From NCBI RefSeq assembly GCF_023631325.1, contig NZ_JALQDG010000049.1:340-64339 (forward strand): 64,000 bases of DNA, read 5' to 3'. The DNA comes from Caballeronia sp. INDeC2. Its GTDB lineage: Bacteria; Pseudomonadota; Gammaproteobacteria; Burkholderiales; Burkholderiaceae. Shown piece by piece: positions 51,320 to 59,696 of this stretch. The notes below the pieces were generated by a model. The model did not search any database and was not told the DNA's origin. It saw nothing but the letters and a program-made list of their open reading frames with translations. The number at the start of each line of letters is the position of its first letter. Within the stretch, counting starts at the first letter, position 1. Made by a program: the position numbers and the translations under genes.

Positions 51320-53621
51320 TCAGGCGGCAAGCGCCTGTACGTCGATGACAGCGTCGGCCTCTGCCACAAGGTCGGGCGTCTGCGAGATGAAGAACTCCCG
51401 CTGATACCCGCCTTGGCGCAACACCTCGCGCTTCATTCGCATGAACTGCACTTTGCGCTCGGGATCGAGCGGGCCGTCTGACTCGTCGCTGAACAAGGTC
51501 TGATACGGCTGACCGGCGTTCCGCGCGAGATAGAGCGCGATGCCCCGCGTGAGGCACTCGTTGATCCAGACCTTCTGACCACCGGACATGACGGAGACCG
51601 ACTTGCTGCTGTCGGACTCGGCGTCGTGAACGAGGATCTCGAAGCCCTCGCGCAATTCACCGCTTGCGAGCGTGCGCTGCGTGCGGATCTCAACGGTGAA
51701 ACGCATGCCGTAGCACGCGAGCAATAGCTCGTTGACGGTGTGCGTCAGCGCTGGACCCGCGTCATCGATGGTCAACGCGATCACGCCGTCGTTGCCCAAG
51801 CCCTTAGCCAGCAGCTTCCAATGAGCAATTTCGTCGGAGATGCGATCGGCACGAGACTGCGTGGCCGAGAACTTCTCCAACTCCAGCGCCAGGGCTTCCG
51901 CTTCGGCCTGCAACACACTCTGCGCGCGGATCGATTGCTCGATTCGACCATCCAGTGCCGCGACGGTCTCCCGGTTCGCTGCGATGTCGCGGTTTAGCTT
52001 CGCAATGGCGGCTGTCACATCGACGGCGGCCAGTCGCCCGACTTCCTCGGTAATGCGGGCAAGCTCCGCTTCCATACGCGTCTTTTCAGACTGGTACTTG
52101 GCGGTCCGTGCAGCACTTTCCTCGGCGATCGAGCGCAACTCAGCTTGCGCGGCTTCAAGTCCCGATACGGCTGCGTCCAGCAAGGGCTTAGTGGCGGCAA
52201 GCTCTGCCGCGGCCTGCAAGGCACGGCGCAACTGCGCGGCCGCATCGGTGATGGCGAGCATCTCAACACGCTTCGCCGCCAACTCAGCCGGCACGAGCGC
52301 CAAGGCTTCGGCCTGCGCTTTCTTCTCGCGATACTCCGCGCGAAGATTCGCCACCGAAACACGCTGCACCTCCGCTTGCTCTTTCGCTTGAAAGGCTTGC
52401 GCGAGCAGCGGGCATTGCGCATGCATCGAATGACCGACGCACGGCACTTGCTCCGCCACCGCAGCCTGCTTGTTCAACGTGTCGAAGTGCGCGGCTTTCG
52501 TCGTGCCTTGGTTCATCAAGCTGGTAAGCGTCGCATCGAGCGTGGTCAACGTCGCGCGTTTAACCTCCAAATCGGCAATCTCGCGCTGCAGGGGAGCGAA
52601 CCTCGCTTCCTCGCGCGCAATCGCCAACTCGGCCTCCTCGCGCTTCGCCGCCGCACCGAGGATCGCCTCGCGGCGAGCCAGCGTTGCTTGGTGCGTGGCC
52701 ACGGTTCGACTCAGCACCGAAACGCGCTGCTGACAGCGAACCGCTGCGGCTTGCTCGTCGTCGGCCGCGCTTTTCAGGGCACGCCCAAACTCGTCGCGGC
52801 GCACGCCCAGCTCTCGCAGGCGCGCTTCGGTCGTGGCCGATTCGCTCTGCTTGGCCGCAAGCGTCGCGCGCTCTTGAGTCAGCTTGCTCGCATGCTCAAG
52901 CGCGCCATCACGTTGCTCCCGAGCGGCACGCAGGGTGTTGCCCTGCGCGACGATCGACTGCTCAGCGTCGGCTTTACGTTGGCGCTTTCCGGCGAGCGCG
53001 CCAAGCTCAGACTGGATCCCTTCAAGCGACTTGCCGAGCACCTTCGCGACATCAGCGGCCTTCGCCGACAATGCCTTTAGGTGGTCGATGCCAAGGAGTT
53101 CAGCCAGCAGCGTCTTGATCTCGCCCGCACCGTAGGACGCGAGCGGCCGCCGGTTCTGAGCCGAGAACACGCTCGTGAAGAACGTTTCCAACGAACCGTT
53201 GATCGCCTCGACACAGCGGTTATACGACTCCGCCTTGCCGTCTGACACCGTCCCGTCAGGCAGCGACACCGGGCGCCACGTACCGTCGACCCCACGATAG
53301 GCAAGGTAGTACTCCGCCTTGCCTGTCTTGCCGGGCTTGCGAAAAGTGAAGGACGAGCGATAACTAATGCCGTCGTGCTCCCATTCGAGTTCCTTCAGGG
53401 CACTGGTGCCACAGATGTGGTCCCAGTACGAGAAGGCGTCGACCGACATCTTCGACGCACGCGACGGCATGATCGGATACGGGTGTCTTGCCCGCCCCGT
53501 TAGGGCCGGTCAAGGCGATCAAACCATCCGGCAACGTCTCCAGATCCAGCGTGACGCTTTCCCGTTTCATCCCATCGCGCACGCCAACGAAGCCTTCAAG
53601 TGTCAGTTTCAGAGGCCGCAT
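51320..53621 (-). pseudogene. SbcC/Rad50-like ATPase, frameshifted at Walker A
   Basis: The start at 53621 reads 'PLKLTLEGFVGVRDGM' and 'LIALTGPNGAGK'; then the frame breaks and continues in another frame from 'HPYPIMPSRASKMSVDAFSY'. A deletion of roughly 20 bases removes the end of the P-loop and shifts the frame. The rest (716-residue frame, 51320-53470) is complete: two long coiled-coil arms around an apex with a Cys pair ('VPCVGHSMHAQCPLLA', hook-like), the ABC signature 'VSVMSGGQKVWINECLTRGI' and Walker B 'TLFSDESDGPLDPERKVQFM'. With SbcD it would form a DNA-end-processing nuclease; this copy cannot bind ATP normally. Confidence 0.8.
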
Positions 53622-54157
53622 GACACGTCCTCCGATACGCTCATCGATGCAGACATCGCTGCCATCTGCGAATAGAACGCGTCGTCATCCTCGTTGGGAA
53701 ACGGCTCGTTCATCACGACCGACGGCACAGACTGCACCGCTGCTTTGGGCGCTCGAAGCGTTCCGTCTAGTGCGGCCGCGACGTCGTCGCAGACTCTGCC
53801 GAACTCGCGACGCGCGTTCGTAAGAAGCTCGGACCAACCGCTATAGCCGGTCAGGCTACGGATCTCGGCAGCAGACCACTGACTTGCAAAGCCTTCCTGG
53901 TAGGACCAAAGAAGGTGCTGCATTTCAACGGTCGGCGTAACGGCGATCTCGCACGCGCCGGGCGTCGTCGCGATCAGCAACAGCGTCTGCCCGAACTGGG
54001 CCAGCACTGCGCCGCGGTACTGGCCGAACGGCTGATGCTGAATTGCAGCGGTAAAGCCTGCCAAATCGACCAGCGACTTTTGAAGATCACGCGATGAGCA
54101 GTCGCCCAACGCGAACGTGCGGACCCAGTTCGGGCCAGCGGGATAAAGACCAAACAT
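53609..54157 (-). CDS. Hypothetical protein between SbcD- and SbcC-like genes
   Basis: This is a 182-residue protein: 'MFGLYPAGPNWVRTFALGDC', 'HQPFGQYRGAVLAQFGQTLL', 'WSAAEIRSLTGYSGWSELLT' and an acidic C-terminus with 'NEPFPNEDDDAFYSQMAAM'. No family is recognised. It overlaps the start of the SbcC-like gene by 13 bp, so they are coupled, suggesting a partner or regulator of the SbcCD-like complex. It is preceded by hairpin D. Confidence 0.6.
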   Translation of the reverse strand: MFGLYPAGPNWVRTFALGDCSSRDLQKSLVDLAGFTAAIQHQPFGQYRGAVLAQFGQTLLLIATTPGACEIAVTPTVEMQHLLWSYQEGFASQWSAAEIRSLTGYSGWSELLTNARREFGRVCDDVAAALDGTLRAPKAAVQSVPSVVMNEPFPNEDDDAFYSQMAAMSASMSVSEDVSCGL

Positions 54158-54184
54158 GATGCACTCCGTTATGGTGGGCGGAGT

Positions 54185-54216
54185 GCGGCCCCGCTAGGGA
54201 TCGCTCCCCGCCAGGG
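54185..54216 (-). promoter_or_regulatory. Intergenic hairpin D
   Basis: Arms GCGGCCCC (54185-54192) and GGGATCGC (54197-54204), with one mismatch and one wobble pair, then CCCC-gcca-GGG (54206-54216). It lies upstream of the 182-residue gene and is the fourth member of the two-hairpin family. Confidence 0.6.
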
Positions 54217-54387
54217 TGAAAGAAGAAATGAAACTGCTAGAGAAAGGCCCTGCCACTACGAATCGATGCGTCAAAGACGCGGTGAAACCTGTGTTTCGAT
54301 AGCGACGTTGACAGTCGGCTATCGGAACACGGCTTGTGCGTGTTCAAGCAAAGGAGCCGTACTGGCCTCCCCTGCATGCGCGGCAAC

Positions 54388-55815
54388 CTACGCCGCGAAT
54401 AAATCATCGTTGAGCCACGAAAGCTGACTTGCCTCAGCCGACTCGACAATTTCCACCGTCGCATCGGGCATTGGTAGTGCATGATCGCTAACGTCGCCAC
54501 TCGGAGCTTGTCGGGCAGCCACCGGCGCAGGCTCGGGCATGCTCGACAGTCCGGGCAGCCCATCATTCGCGAACGGATGCGCCGCGTCCGCATCGCTCAG
54601 TCGCGCCAGCACGCCAGCCGCGATTGCCTCCGCGTCCCCCGTTTCCAGCAGTTGCAGCCGGTCAAGCAAGGGAGCCGGATCAACATCAGCGTGTTCGCAC
54701 CAGCGCTCGAGCTTCCTATCAATCGACGTTTCGAGGCTGATGCCTTGGGCGCGTGAGCGGACAACGGGAAGAATGCGAGCTTCGACCTTCAGCTCGGCCG
54801 CATGGCCGAACAGCGCCGCGATCGCGTCACGGTCCACTGACTGTTTGTGCTCTTCGTCAACCTGCCAACGAACTCGCACGAACTTGTCGGTCGCATTAAG
54901 CGCGATTGCCGTCAGCCGCTGCATGTCGGGCGGACCGTCAAAGTCGACGCAGATCGTCTGCCTCGAAGGAGTAACGACCAGATCCGCTTGCGCGCTTCCC
55001 ACTTCGACATTCCACATCAGGAAGCCCTTGTCGCCTTCCTCACCATAGTGAAATCGCCCGATGGAACCGGGATACGCTACAACGCGCCCTGCTCGTTCCC
55101 ACTGCTGCGCTTTGTGAATGTGTCCAAGCATGAAAGCATCGCATTCGGCCTCAAACAAACTGCCGAGCGAAAACTCATGGTCGAACCCCGCCATCGTGAC
55201 GCCATGCTCGGTCGTGCAACCGTTGACCGTGCCGTGGGAGACCCCGACAGTTCGAATGCCTGCAGCACGAAGCTGCTGGTTGACGCGTCCCGCTGCGGCC
55301 AGATAGTCACCTAGCACAGCTTCAAGACCCGTCCCGGCTTCCTTGGCACCAACGGCTGCCGCCAGTTGCCCTTTGTTGACGGTCGGCAAGCAAGTAAATA
55401 CGACGTCAGCGCCTATCGCGAGCACCTCGCGTAGCTCCTCATCGGAGTACACCGGACCGCTCGAGGGGTAGAACCGTCCTTCATGGAGGCTCACCTGCTG
55501 AACACGTTCCGCCACATAGATCTGATGCGTTGTTGCCATCAGTTCGAAGTTGCGTAGCGTGCCCGGCGGCTCGTGTGAGAACGTACCCTGCAGCATCAAA
55601 ATCGGCATGCTGCCGCTCAGCCCGTTGATGCGCCGTGCAAGGCGGTTCAACGAAGGCGCATGGGCGTCGAGACGATGGTCCGTCGCGTCGCCCGAGATCA
55701 CCGCAACATCGGCGTGCGCGAGAACGGCGTGGTCGATGGCAAAGCCAAAGCAGCGATCCGACTCTTCGATGTTGCCCGGCGCGTAGTGCAAGTCAGAAAA
55801 ATGAGCGATTTTCAA
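54388..55815 (-). CDS. SbcD/Mre11-like metallophosphoesterase
   Basis: This is a 475-residue nuclease subunit. Calcineurin-like motifs: 'MKIAHFSDLHYA' (Asp, His), 'ADVAVISGDATDH' (GD-x-x-D), 'PILMLQGTFSHEP' (where the usual GNHD Asn is replaced by Thr), 'VGVSHGTVNG' and 'DAFMLGHIHKAQQW' (GHxH). The GNHD change removes the canonical Asn ligand, so activity may be altered. The capping domain and a Pro/Asp-rich C-terminal tail of about 70 residues follow. It pairs with the SbcC-like gene downstream, separated by the 182-residue gene. A strong hairpin (55834-55856) lies just upstream. Confidence 0.85.
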   Translation of the reverse strand: MKIAHFSDLHYAPGNIEESDRCFGFAIDHAVLAHADVAVISGDATDHRLDAHAPSLNRLARRINGLSGSMPILMLQGTFSHEPPGTLRNFELMATTHQIYVAERVQQVSLHEGRFYPSSGPVYSDEELREVLAIGADVVFTCLPTVNKGQLAAAVGAKEAGTGLEAVLGDYLAAAGRVNQQLRAAGIRTVGVSHGTVNGCTTEHGVTMAGFDHEFSLGSLFEAECDAFMLGHIHKAQQWERAGRVVAYPGSIGRFHYGEEGDKGFLMWNVEVGSAQADLVVTPSRQTICVDFDGPPDMQRLTAIALNATDKFVRVRWQVDEEHKQSVDRDAIAALFGHAAELKVEARILPVVRSRAQGISLETSIDRKLERWCEHADVDPAPLLDRLQLLETGDAEAIAAGVLARLSDADAAHPFANDGLPGLSSMPEPAPVAARQAPSGDVSDHALPMPDATVEIVESAEASQLSWLNDDLFAA

Positions 55816-55833
55816 AGTCGCCTCCTATAAACG

Positions 55834-55856
55834 AAAAAGGCCACCCGAAGGTAGCC
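55834..55856 (-). terminator. Hairpin E, intrinsic-terminator-like
   Basis: On the minus strand GGCTACC-TTCG-GGTGGCC is followed by five T, a tetraloop hairpin with one wobble pair. It lies between the NADAR gene stop (55911) and the SbcD-like start (55815), only 19 bp from that start, so it may attenuate rather than simply end transcription. Confidence 0.7.
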
Positions 55857-55910
55857 AGTGAGTCTCGATGCGCCCACCGCACACGTTGGTTGGGCGGGTT
55901 CGAAAGACGT

Positions 55911-56393
55911 TTAGTAACTGAGTGTGTCGCGAACTTTCATCAGTGCTTGGCCAAGTAGGTTCTGGCCGCGCCACTTCGATTTGTCCGTGATGTCAGGATG
56001 ATGTTCGCCTAAGCCCACGCCCCAGATCAGATCGTAGGGACTGGCTTCGACAAGCTCGGTCGGTGCCGTTGCGAGCAACAATGTCCGGAGGCCCGGATGC
56101 TGCGCGAACTTCTCACGGCACCCGACATAGACGATCGACTCGCGCTTGGCCTTCCACGTATCGAGGTCGAAGCCCCTGACCTTGCGGCCAAGCGCTTTTT
56201 GCTCTTTCGGGTGGTATGTGGCGAGCACAGCTTGTGCAATGTCCTCGTCGCCGAACAGCTTGGCTTTGGAGAACATCATGAACTGTTCCACCGACACAAA
56301 GTCGACGTCATGGTAAGTAAAGCGGCACGGGTGCCAGTTACTAAAAGCGTCCTCCGCGCCGAAGAACAGCGTGAAGTTGCCGACTCTACGCAT
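55911..56393 (-). CDS. NADAR-family protein (YbiA-like)
   Basis: This is a 160-residue protein from ATG 56393 with AAGGAG seven bases upstream. The family pattern is clear: 'FSNWHPCRFTYHDVDFVSVE', 'QFMMFSKAKLFGDEDIAQAV', 'YHPKEQKALGRKVRGFDLDT', 'LLATAPTELVEASPYDLIWG' and 'GLGEHHPDITDKSKWRGQNL'. NADAR domains bind ADP-ribose-like ligands; members include N-glycosidases in riboflavin metabolism and enzymes that remove ADP-ribose from guanine in DNA. Here no DarT-like toxin gene is visible nearby. In a module of DNA-acting proteins a nucleic-acid repair role is plausible. Confidence 0.85.
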   Translation of the reverse strand: MRRVGNFTLFFGAEDAFSNWHPCRFTYHDVDFVSVEQFMMFSKAKLFGDEDIAQAVLATYHPKEQKALGRKVRGFDLDTWKAKRESIVYVGCREKFAQHPGLRTLLLATAPTELVEASPYDLIWGVGLGEHHPDITDKSKWRGQNLLGQALMKVRDTLSY

Positions 56394-56529
56394 TGGAAGC
56401 TCCTTCGCGTGAACAAGTAGATGGGCCGCCGAGGCGGACGAATTCGATGCGCAATCACAGCGCGGTCGAAAACATTTGAGCAAGCGGTTCTTGCTGAAAT
56501 GCTCTCACGCGCGAGCGTAGAAGAAGGAT

Positions 56530-56552
56530 GCCAGCCCCCGAAGGGGACTGGC
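56530..56552 (-). promoter_or_regulatory. Intergenic hairpin F
   Basis: Arms GCCAGcCCCC and GGGGaCTGGC (one mismatch) with a three-base loop start about six bases after the stop of the RDF-like gene (56558). It resembles the other hairpins in GC-rich stem and position directly behind a stop codon, but lacks the second mini-hairpin. Confidence 0.55.
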
Positions 56553-56557
56553 CAAGG

Positions 56558-57523
56558 TTAGACGTAGGCAGCTTGTGCAATCGCGTCCAGAATTTCGACA
56601 TCGAGCGAGGAGGGATCGTCGAGCGCGTTCTTGAGCCGCGCATTCATCGCATCTACATCAGCGATCCGTTCGATCCAACCGCGACCGTAAGTCTGGTGCG
56701 CGTACTTGCGAAAGCCGTTCTGTCGCTCCGGCTGACTGAGGCCTAGACGATGCAGCAGGTCCGACATGCGGTGACGCTTCTCTTCCAGCGTCTCGTCGGG
56801 ATCCGGCGAGTCGTCGTCATGACCATCATCGTGAATGACCGATGATGCGCCGTCGCCCGGATGCTCTCCGCCGGCGGGTTGACCATCCGACTGAGGAACC
56901 GCGTCGCCGATCGACTGTACCGTTCCGTCCGACTCCAGCAGTGCCACTGCACGACTAGCTGCATCAAGTGCCGGTTGAGCCTCGTCCGCGCCATCCAGCA
57001 GCGCGCCTAGGTCAATGTCGGCATCGAGCACCGTCAGCATCTGCTTCTGACGCACGGGCTGGCCGTTGTCGTCGATGCGCGTGATGTCGAACTCCTTCTT
57101 CGAGAGCCAGAAGCGTGTGCCGGTGAGCCTGCCGCGCGCCAATGCCACGGTCTGCATCGCCGAATACGCCTTCTGCAGCACATAGATCGAGTTGGTCGGC
57201 AGCTCAATCAGCCCGAGCCCCTTCACGTCGGGAACTGCAAACAAGAAGTTTGCGGTCAAGTTGCACTTCCGGTCCTGATACTGCGGACAGACGTGAGGAT
57301 CACAGACGCCATCGGGAATGTCGTCGTCTTGCCGGTGAACGACCAGTCGCCCACCGAAGGATCTCCGCGCCCGTTGCGCGCGTGCGTTACGCTCGATCGG
57401 CGCGTACGTCTTGCAATAGCGTTTGCCGTCGCGGTCGTACTCCGAGAAGTACTGACGCCCGGTTGTCGTGTACGCGGCCATCTGATTTGGCACATTGCGC
57501 AGCCAGTCGTCGAACGCGAACAT
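56558..57523 (-). CDS. Cys-rich plasmid/ICE protein resembling recombination-directionality-factor-like family, probably 5'-truncated
   Basis: About 321 residues run from ATG 57523 (an alternative TTG lies at 57577). It has 'FAFDDWLRNVPNQMAAYTTT', then a Cys cluster 'VCDPHVCPQYQDRKCNLTAN' that probably binds zinc, 'IELPTNSIYVLQKAYSAMQT' and 'FWLSKKEFDITR', followed by an acidic linker and a C-terminal helical domain ('GLSQPERQNGFRKYAHQTYG'). This matches a family common on Burkholderiales plasmids and annotated as RDF-like or hydrolase/metal-binding. Relatives have roughly 80-100 more N-terminal residues; here the space is taken by the divergent hfq-like gene. Confidence 0.55.
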   Translation of the reverse strand: MFAFDDWLRNVPNQMAAYTTTGRQYFSEYDRDGKRYCKTYAPIERNARAQRARRSFGGRLVVHRQDDDIPDGVCDPHVCPQYQDRKCNLTANFLFAVPDVKGLGLIELPTNSIYVLQKAYSAMQTVALARGRLTGTRFWLSKKEFDITRIDDNGQPVRQKQMLTVLDADIDLGALLDGADEAQPALDAASRAVALLESDGTVQSIGDAVPQSDGQPAGGEHPGDGASSVIHDDGHDDDSPDPDETLEEKRHRMSDLLHRLGLSQPERQNGFRKYAHQTYGRGWIERIADVDAMNARLKNALDDPSSLDVEILDAIAQAAYV

Positions 57524-57614
57524 GATCGGGAAACGGTATGCCGACCGCTTTCGCCACGGCGTGCAGATGGACTGCAAGCACTTTCACTCTTCGACTTCAC
57601 TGACTGAGGCGACC

Positions 57615-57890
57615 ATGCCTGACACCGTCCCGAAGCCCGAGCACGAGTTCCTCAACGCGCTTCGCAAGGAACACAAGCGCGTCTCAGTTTTCCTGGTCAA
57701 TGGAATAAAGCTGACAGGCCGCATCGAGTCCTTCGATTCGTACACGGTCTGTCTGAACGCGGCGACGGGCCCGCAGGTGATCTTCAAGCACTCCATCTCG
57801 ACGGTCAGCGAGGACCGCGGTCGCCCTCAGAACTCTGAGCGCCACGAGCGCCCTGATCGGCGCCCGCGCCCCGGGCGGAAGGTGCCATGA
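57615..57890 (+). CDS. Hfq-like RNA chaperone, accessory copy
   Basis: This is a 91-residue Sm-fold protein from ATG 57615. Sm1: 'EFLNALRKEHKRVSVFLVNG' and 'IKLTGRIESFDSYTVCLN'; Sm2: 'QVIFKHSISTVSEDRG'. Compared with housekeeping Hfq ('FLNxLRKExxPVxxFLVNGIKLQGxIxxFDxxxVLL', 'YKHAIST'), the proximal-face 'KHAIS' is 'KHSIS', and the start replaces Gln-Asp by Glu-His, so the RNA-binding pore is altered. The C-terminal tail is Arg/Pro-rich ('ERHERPDRRPRPGRKVP'). It is the only plus-strand gene in the 49-64 kb backbone and diverges from the RDF-like gene. It probably binds RNA as a hexamer; the targets are unknown. Confidence 0.85.
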   Translation: MPDTVPKPEHEFLNALRKEHKRVSVFLVNGIKLTGRIESFDSYTVCLNAATGPQVIFKHSISTVSEDRGRPQNSERHERPDRRPRPGRKVP

Positions 57891-57962
57891 ATAGACACGG
57901 CACCGAGAGTAGCCGAGGCGGATCAACCGGCGCTCGAGAACCGTGGCAGCCCAATCACACCC

Positions 57963-59687
57963 TTAGGCCGCCGCCGCTACTTGCTGAAGTTGAGCTTCGA
58001 CGACAAAACGAGACTCGAAATTTTTGGACGTGCCCGAGATCATCAGGGATTCACGTGCGCGCGTCATCGCGACATAGAACAGACGACGTTCCTCCGGCTC
58101 CGTCGACTTCGCATCAGGGACGATCGTCTCTTCGCTGCGCGCGATCCACACGTGATCCCACTCCAGCCCTTTGGAGCTGTGCATCGTCGTGAGGATGAGC
58201 GCGCCGGCCGTCGGCTCGTTGTTATCCTGACGCAGGAAAAGAAGCCGCTCAGCGAAGCTGCCCGACAAGCGACAGAGGACTTCATTTGTCGCCTCGATCG
58301 CGCGAATTGCAGAATCCTTTTTCGCGTACTTCAGCATCCACTCAGCGACGCCTGAGAGCGTCAGCGAATAAAACTTCCGATCGCACAGACTTTGCCATTC
58401 CGCCAGCCGCTTCATGAACTCACGGTAGTTCGTCGCGACGTCCTCGGGCAATCCCAGCTCGACTAACTCGGCGCGGCCCTTCTGCGTCAGCTCCGCGCCC
58501 ATGTCGGCATGCAACGCGCGCAACTGCTGCGCAGTCAGGCCCAGGTGTGCGAGAACGGCGTCAAGACCGGTGTCTTTGATGCGCTCGACAATCTCCAGCA
58601 GGTTGCACATGAGCGCGCCCTCGGGGCGGCTCAGCACCGATGCGCCCGATGCGCGGTAATACTTGATACCGTGAGAGCGGCAAACGGATTCAAGCGGGTC
58701 AAGAATGCGGTTGGTGCGCGCAAGGATGGCGCACGAATGTCCTTTGGCGAGCAGTGGCCCCAACACCTCGACTGCAGCGGTCGCTTCCTCGTACTCGTCC
58801 GGGTGCCGCGATGTCAGGACGCTCCCGCCCGGCCCCTTCTCGGCGCGCAACACCTTCGCAATCCGGTCGACGTTATTACGGATCACTCGGTCTGCCGCGC
58901 CGAGAATTTCCGCGCGGCAGCGATAGTTGCTGCCGAGTACAACCGGCTTCGCGTCGAACGCTTCGATGAACGATTCCATGCCGCGATAGCCGAGCGCCTC
59001 ACGGAACGCGTAGATGCTCTGGTCGTCGTCGCCTACGACCGTCACGATCGAACCGGACTTTGCATGAAGCTCGATCCACCTATATTGCAGCGGGTCGGTA
59101 TCTTGAAACTCGTCAACGAGCAGATAGGTGAACGCGTACGGGGCGATGGTTCCGTTTTCCATCCCCTCGACAGCGAGGCGCAGCATGTCCTGGAAATCAA
59201 TCTTGCCGTTGCGGGCAAGCGCGTCCTGATAGGCGTGGTATAGCTCGCCGTCGGCCGTGTCCGAATCGCATCGGCCGAAGTTCGTTTTGATCTTCTCGAT
59301 CGTTGGAATGGCGTCTTCCGCCTTGCCGTCGCGGCCAAGTTCCTGCATGACTCGGATGAGTAGCCCGAGCCGGTCGCCATCGGACGCGATATCGAGCGCA
59401 GGTGCACCGGGGCGCTTCAGTTGCTTAAAGGCAAGCGAATGGAAGGTGCCCGCGATCAGACGCTTCTTCACTGACTCGCCGGCGGCGGACAGGATGCGCT
59501 CGCGCAATTCGAGCGCGGCATCCTTCGAGAACGTGACGGCGCCGACCGTCGCGGCGCTGTCTTGCAGCAACAGGGCTGCTTTCGTGGCGATCGTTTTCGT
59601 CTTGCCCGCGCCCGGGCAGGCGATCGCCACGCAATGCTGGCGCAACTGGGCGACTTCCCGTTGCTGGGGATTGAGTTCGTCCAGCAT
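57963..59687 (-). CDS. UvrD/Rep-family superfamily 1 DNA helicase
   Basis: This is a 574-residue ATP-dependent 3'-5' helicase. Motifs in order: Q-motif region 'LNPQQREVAQLRQHCVAIAC', Walker A 'PGAGKTKTIATKAALL', Ia 'VGAVTFSKDAALELRERI', II 'AFTYLLVDEFQDTDPLQYRW', III 'VTVVGDDDQSIYAFREALGY', IV 'VVLGSNYRCRAEILGAADRV', V 'LILTTMHSSKGLEWDHVWIA' and VI 'RRLFYVAMTRARESLMISG'. All are intact. It is shorter than UvrD (about 720) because the 2B domain is reduced. Plasmid and phage helicases of this kind accompany pili and transfer genes. It lies 9 bp after the DUF1845-like gene. Confidence 0.92.
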   Translation of the reverse strand: MLDELNPQQREVAQLRQHCVAIACPGAGKTKTIATKAALLLQDSAATVGAVTFSKDAALELRERILSAAGESVKKRLIAGTFHSLAFKQLKRPGAPALDIASDGDRLGLLIRVMQELGRDGKAEDAIPTIEKIKTNFGRCDSDTADGELYHAYQDALARNGKIDFQDMLRLAVEGMENGTIAPYAFTYLLVDEFQDTDPLQYRWIELHAKSGSIVTVVGDDDQSIYAFREALGYRGMESFIEAFDAKPVVLGSNYRCRAEILGAADRVIRNNVDRIAKVLRAEKGPGGSVLTSRHPDEYEEATAAVEVLGPLLAKGHSCAILARTNRILDPLESVCRSHGIKYYRASGASVLSRPEGALMCNLLEIVERIKDTGLDAVLAHLGLTAQQLRALHADMGAELTQKGRAELVELGLPEDVATNYREFMKRLAEWQSLCDRKFYSLTLSGVAEWMLKYAKKDSAIRAIEATNEVLCRLSGSFAERLLFLRQDNNEPTAGALILTTMHSSKGLEWDHVWIARSEETIVPDAKSTEPEERRLFYVAMTRARESLMISGTSKNFESRFVVEAQLQQVAAAA

Positions 59688-59696
59688 CGCGCCTCC

